Below are positions 61,076-64,000 of a stretch of 64,000 nucleotides of DNA, piece after piece. The translations under genes were made by a program, and so were the position numbers. The notes below the pieces were generated by a model. That model was not told the origin of the DNA, did no database searches, and saw only the letters and a list, made by a program, of their open reading frames with translations. Source of the DNA: Solirubrobacter phytolaccae. Its GTDB lineage: Bacteria; Actinomycetota; Thermoleophilia; Solirubrobacterales; Solirubrobacteraceae. The stretch is from the NCBI RefSeq assembly GCF_027587195.1, contig NZ_JAPDDP010000004.1, positions 62,001 to 126,000 of the forward strand, written 5' to 3'. How positions within the stretch are numbered: position 1 is the first letter of the stretch; each line of letters opens with the position of its first letter.

Positions 61076-61115
61076 AAAGGGACCTTCAGGGCGCCCGACG
61101 TTCCGGTTGCCGCGG

Positions 61116-61448
61116 TCACGTGCCCGGTCCGCCGGGCTGCGGCGGTGGGTCCATCGGTGACGGCAGCCGCGGCACGATCGAACCTGTGCAGGCGTCGATA
61201 ACGCGGCGCTCGCCCAAGGGCGCTGCGAGCTCGACGCTTAGGGAGTGCATGTGCCCGGCAGCACGCGTTAGCCCACGTGGCGCAGTGACGACGATCGCGA
61301 TCGCGACGGCTTCCTTCGTTTCTTTGACCGAGACGGAGTCGAACCGGTGGGCCGGACGAGTGGTGTAGTCGACTCGCAACCGGCGATCGACGGGCTCCGC
61401 GTCGTAAGCGTCGATGCGCGCGGGCTTGCGAAACCGTCCTGACGTCAC
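61116..61448 (-). CDS. hypothetical protein
   Basis: A 110-residue protein from GTG 61448. The middle reads as regular strands (SVSVKETKEAVAIAIVVTAP) followed by HSLSVELAAPLGERRVIDAC, a layout of a small beta-sandwich. The C-terminus is Pro-rich. No named family is recognised. Confidence 0.5.
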   Translation of the reverse strand: MTSGRFRKPARIDAYDAEPVDRRLRVDYTTRPAHRFDSVSVKETKEAVAIAIVVTAPRGLTRAAGHMHSLSVELAAPLGERRVIDACTGSIVPRLPSPMDPPPQPGGPGT

Positions 61449-61464
61449 GTCGTCGGAGTATCTC

Positions 61465-61474
61465 TTTTCGACGA
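61465..61474 (+). repeat. TTTTCGACGA-set repeat, copy 9
   Basis: Exact core with lead GTCGTCGGAGTATCTC, followed by TTCCGC as at copy 3. This is the last copy seen. Confidence 0.6.
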
Positions 61475-61529
61475 TTCCGCGGTTTGAGCTCTGTGGCGGT
61501 GCTGACGCTGGTCGCCGGCACCGCTCGGC

Positions 61530-61823
61530 CTACGTGAGCAGCGCGTGCAGGCCGACGACGCCGCCGAGCAGCCAGCCCAGGCCGACGATCACGATCCCGG
61601 CGCCGGTGAATCGCCGCGCGACCGGCCCGCTCGGTTGCGGGTACCGCTTGGATTGCGACTCCACGAACGCCAGCCAAGCGCGGCGGTTCAGCAACATCCG
61701 GATGCCGAGCCCGACGAGGATGAGTCCGGCCGGGACGAGCAGCACCAGCCAGCGGTCGTTCCGGCTCGAGAGGACGATGCCGACGAACCCGAGCAGCCAG
61801 GCGAGGAAGAACGCGCGGACCAT
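61530..61823 (-). CDS. small membrane protein
   Basis: A 97-residue protein with three hydrophobic helices (AFFLAWLLGFVGIVLS, LVLLVPAGLILVGLGIRML, GAGIVIVGLGWLLGGVVGL). Start ATG 61823 gives MVRAFFLAW. No family is recognised. It diverges from the nucleotidyltransferase gene, with 31 bp between starts. Confidence 0.65.
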   Translation of the reverse strand: MVRAFFLAWLLGFVGIVLSSRNDRWLVLLVPAGLILVGLGIRMLLNRRAWLAFVESQSKRYPQPSGPVARRFTGAGIVIVGLGWLLGGVVGLHALLT

Positions 61824-61854
61824 GAGCGTGCGAGTACCCGCAGAATGTCGAACG

Positions 61855-62325
61855 ATGCGCCTCCGTTCGGTCCTTGAAGTGGTCACGGCCCTCGAGCTCA
61901 CCGGGTGCCGGTTCTGGGTCGCCGGCGGCTGGGGCGTCGACGTGCTCGTGGGCAAGCAGACGCGGGAACACCGCGATCTGGACCTCGCGATCGACGCCGC
62001 GTGCGAGGCCGACGCGCTGACGGTGCTGGGGCGCCTCGGCTACGCGATCGAGACGGACCAGCGGCCGGCTCGAGTCGAGCTGGGGGCGGCCGGCGAGCGC
62101 TGGGTGGATCTCCACCCGGTGCGGTTCGACGATGACGGCCGCGGGGAGCAGTCGGATCTCGACGGCGGCGCCTTCGAGTATCCGGTCGGCTGTTTCACGG
62201 TCGGCCGTCTCGGCGGGCTGGTCGTCCCGTGCCTCACCGCAGCGCAGCAGCTGCGGTTTCGCCAGGGCTATCCGCTGCGCGACGTCGACCGTCACGACCT
62301 GGCGCTGCTGGCGGGCCGCTCGTGA
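61855..62325 (+). CDS. nucleotidyltransferase-fold protein, aminoglycoside adenylyltransferase-like
   Basis: A 156-residue protein resembling ANT(2'')/LinB-type nucleotidyltransferases: CRFWVAGGWGVDVLVGKQTR then EHRDLDLAID, giving the GG...DxD metal site, and a late QLRFRQGYPLRDVDRHDLAL. Members adenylate aminoglycosides or lincosamides, or act as antitoxin-like MNT proteins. A resistance role is possible but not shown. Its stop overlaps the start of the next gene (GTGA). Confidence 0.72.
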   Translation: MRLRSVLEVVTALELTGCRFWVAGGWGVDVLVGKQTREHRDLDLAIDAACEADALTVLGRLGYAIETDQRPARVELGAAGERWVDLHPVRFDDDGRGEQSDLDGGAFEYPVGCFTVGRLGGLVVPCLTAAQQLRFRQGYPLRDVDRHDLALLAGRS

Positions 62326-62825
62326 GGCCACTCGTGCTCACCGCGGTGCTGCCGCCGCCGGAGCAGGCGTGGCTGGACGGGTGGCGGGCGGAGTTCTTCC
62401 CGCCCGAGCGCAACCACCTCGCGGCGCATCTCACGCTCTTCCACGCGCTGCCTGGTGCGCGTCGGGACCTGATCGAGGCGGAGCTCGAAGCCGTCGCAGG
62501 ACGGACGTCACCCTTGTCGGCGCGCGCGGACGGATTGCGCTTCCTTGGGGCGGGCGTCGCGGTGTCTCTTCACGCACCCGCGCTCGTGGCGCTGCGCGCG
62601 GAGCTCGCCGCGACGTGGGCGGGCGACCTTACGCGGCAGGACGAGCAGCCGCTGCGGCCGCACGTGACGGTCTGCAACAAGGTCACACCGGAGCGTGCCC
62701 GGGCGGTTGAGCAGGAGCTGGAGGCGCGGTTCGCGCCGCGGGAGTTCACGTTGCCCGGTCTGGCGCTGTTCGCCTATGCCGGCGGGCCGTGGGAGCCGCT
62801 GCGCTCGTTCGCCTTCAGCGAGTGA
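62322..62825 (+). CDS. 2H phosphoesterase (2'-5' RNA ligase family)
   Basis: A 167-residue protein with two HxT motifs (HLTLFH at about 34 and HVTVCN at about 110), the active site of the 2H phosphoesterase fold. Bacterial members open 2',3'-cyclic phosphates or ligate RNA halves. It is translationally coupled to the nucleotidyltransferase gene. Confidence 0.8.
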   Translation: MRPLVLTAVLPPPEQAWLDGWRAEFFPPERNHLAAHLTLFHALPGARRDLIEAELEAVAGRTSPLSARADGLRFLGAGVAVSLHAPALVALRAELAATWAGDLTRQDEQPLRPHVTVCNKVTPERARAVEQELEARFAPREFTLPGLALFAYAGGPWEPLRSFAFSE

Positions 62826-62935
62826 CTCTCAGGGTTCTCCGAGGAAACCCACATCGGATCCACACGGGCGAGGGCGATTCTGGGGACATCGAAAGAGGCT
62901 GACCCCCTCCGAACAGATCAAGGCTCCCGGGCAGT

Positions 62936-63427
62936 TCATTCCCTCTCCGACACCCGCCGGCCTCGCATCTCCGGCCGCCGCGCCTGACCCGCGCGGCGGC
63001 CACCCTCCTCCGTTTCGAACTCGTGCGGGTGATACTCGACGTAGCGCGCGAGGTGCACCTCGATCCGCTCGGCGTCGTCGGCCATCAGCGCGTCGAACGC
63101 GTTGTCGAGCTGTGCGAGCTGATCGCCGTGCGACTCCACGGCCCTCAGCATCCGGCGGGCTGCGGTCCTGCGGCGCTTGGGTTCCGGGTCCTCGAACGCG
63201 ATCGCGTTGGCCGCTTCGAACAAGCGCTCGAAACGCCGCGCGGTGACCAGCCGCGCGCACACGGGAGCCCGTCTCGCGATGTCCGGCTCGAAGTAGTAGA
63301 GCTGCTCGAAGCCGCCCGCCGCGACCTCGTCGGCGGCGGTGATCAGCACGCGGAGCGCCTCCTCACCGGGCGAGCGCGGGTCGTCGCCGATGCGGTCGTA
63401 CAGCGCGCGGATCGCGGCCTGGCTCAA
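62936..63427 (-). CDS. DUF4375 (DMP19-like) protein
   Basis: A 163-residue helical protein with the DUF4375 core: SQAAIRALYDRIGDD, then EVAAGGFEQLYYFEPDIA, where GGF is the family hallmark. The C-terminal 40 residues are charged and disordered. Function is unknown. TTG 63427 overlaps the stop of the upstream beta-helix gene (TTGA), so the two are co-translated. Confidence 0.7.
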   Translation of the reverse strand: MSQAAIRALYDRIGDDPRSPGEEALRVLITAADEVAAGGFEQLYYFEPDIARRAPVCARLVTARRFERLFEAANAIAFEDPEPKRRRTAARRMLRAVESHGDQLAQLDNAFDALMADDAERIEVHLARYVEYHPHEFETEEGGRRAGQARRPEMRGRRVSERE

Positions 63428-64000
63428 CGCAGGACGCTCTCCGTGATCGTCGGCGCCGCGGCGCCGAGGAAGAAGATCCCGGGCAGGCCGCGGGTCTCGA
63501 AGCCCTTGCTCGGGTTGCCCTCGAGGCGGCTGCGCGTGATCGCGAGCGTGCCCGTGCGGTCGTTGCTGACGAAGAAGATCGCGCCGCCACCTTCGCGCGC
63601 CTCGTTGTCGCGCAGCTCGCTGTCGGCAAGCGTGAGCGTGAAGCGGTTGCCGTCGTTGTAGATCGCGCCGCCGCTGCCGCCGCCGGGCGTGCCGCCGCGC
63701 GCCGGGTTCGCGCCGCGCCCGATCGCGCGGTTGGCGACGAACGCGCTGCGCTGGATGTTCCAGGAGACGCCGATGCTGCTCAGCGCCCCGCCGTTGCTGC
63801 ACACGTTGCGCGCGAAGCGGCTGGAGATGACCTCGACCGCACGGCCTCGATGCTGCGAGAGCGCACGGACCGCGCCGCCGCCGACGTCGGGCCCGTCCCG
63901 GTCGCAGCGGTTGCCGGTGAACGTCGAGCGGACGATCCGGAGCCGCCCGCCACGGGCGAAGATCGCGCCGCCGCCTCCGCCGTCGACGCGCTCGCCGGTC
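63424..64000 (-). CDS. right-handed beta-helix secreted protein (5' end outside window)
   Basis: The frame is open from the right edge to a TGA at 63426. It contains at least five irregular turns of a parallel beta-helix: GGGGGAIFARGGRLRIVRST, GGGAVRALSQHRGRAVEV, GGAIYNDGNRFTLTLADSEL, GGGAIFFVSNDRTGTLAITR and a final cap. The GGAI and xxTF/SxF spacing is typical of polymorphic outer-surface and pectate-lyase-like repeats. The signal peptide would lie outside the window. Confidence 0.75.
   Translation of the reverse strand, partial: TGERVDGGGGGAIFARGGRLRIVRSTFTGNRCDRDGPDVGGGAVRALSQHRGRAVEVISSRFARNVCSNGGALSSIGVSWNIQRSAFVANRAIGRGANPARGGTPGGGSGGAIYNDGNRFTLTLADSELRDNEAREGGGAIFFVSNDRTGTLAITRSRLEGNPSKGFETRGLPGIFFLGAAAPTITESVLR

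Noticed and set aside
52113-61474. The intergenic repeats as integron attC sites
   Set aside because: The conserved core does not match RYYYAAC/GTTRRRY and no paired inner sites are seen, so I report the array without that name.

Overview
The window is high-GC DNA (around 70% in most genes). It has many GTG and TTG starts, dense ATGA/GTGA/TTGA gene overlaps, secreted PKD and beta-helix proteins, and a C-terminal module ending in LTFTLSTTTP on three unrelated secreted proteins. Together these suggest a soil actinomycete of the Thermoleophilia (Solirubrobacter/Conexibacter type). This placement is inference from gene content. I see no rRNA, tRNA or CRISPR array.

Layout. 1-9 kb: an alpha/beta hydrolase (cut by the window edge) faces a beta-lactamase-fold serine hydrolase. 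A minus-strand operon encodes an M20 peptidase, a zinc alcohol dehydrogenase and an APC permease. Next come a metzincin with an emfourin-like partner and a divergent degenerate-zincin protein. 9-21 kb: surface lipoproteins and secreted proteins, a CRP-like regulator that has lost most of its ligand domain, a LacI regulator, a Baeyer-Villiger-type monooxygenase with a 19-bp palindrome at its start, a diguanylate cyclase and a tandem exo/endonuclease-phosphatase protein. 21-29.7 kb: a lower-GC island with an XRE regulator, a 34-residue membrane peptide, a tyrosine recombinase and a three-gene set (HamA-like nuclease, Ski2-type helicase, EVE-NucS nuclease) that looks like a Hachiman-related phage defence system. 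It ends in a 329-bp repeat element.

29.7-38 kb: a large secreted PKD protein, an extradiol dioxygenase, a catalytically degenerate type III glutamine synthetase relative and a four-PAS histidine kinase. 38-50.3 kb: a catabolic cluster on the minus strand in the order GntR, fumarylacetoacetase-type hydrolase, FAD subunit, 2Fe-2S subunit, molybdenum subunit (split into two genes), MoxR ATPase, VWA protein, amidohydrolase, XdhC, ABM monooxygenase. This matches the coxMSLDEF order but carries a xanthine-dehydrogenase-type active-site signature. A glutamate-type ABC importer (ATPase, binding protein, two permeases) diverges from the GntR gene, so the two units probably take up and oxidise the same compound class. 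A second copy of the 329-bp element, in opposite orientation, follows the importer.

50.7-61.5 kb: an accessory region of single genes, including a Gly-rich membrane protein, a trypsin-like protease, a CHAT/caspase-like protease, an Imm7 immunity protein and a DUF4240 protein. Almost every intergenic gap holds one copy of a short repeat centred on TTTTCGACGA, always in plus orientation. This cassette-like arrangement is the most unusual feature of the window. 61.5-64 kb returns to ordinary genes and ends inside a secreted beta-helix protein.
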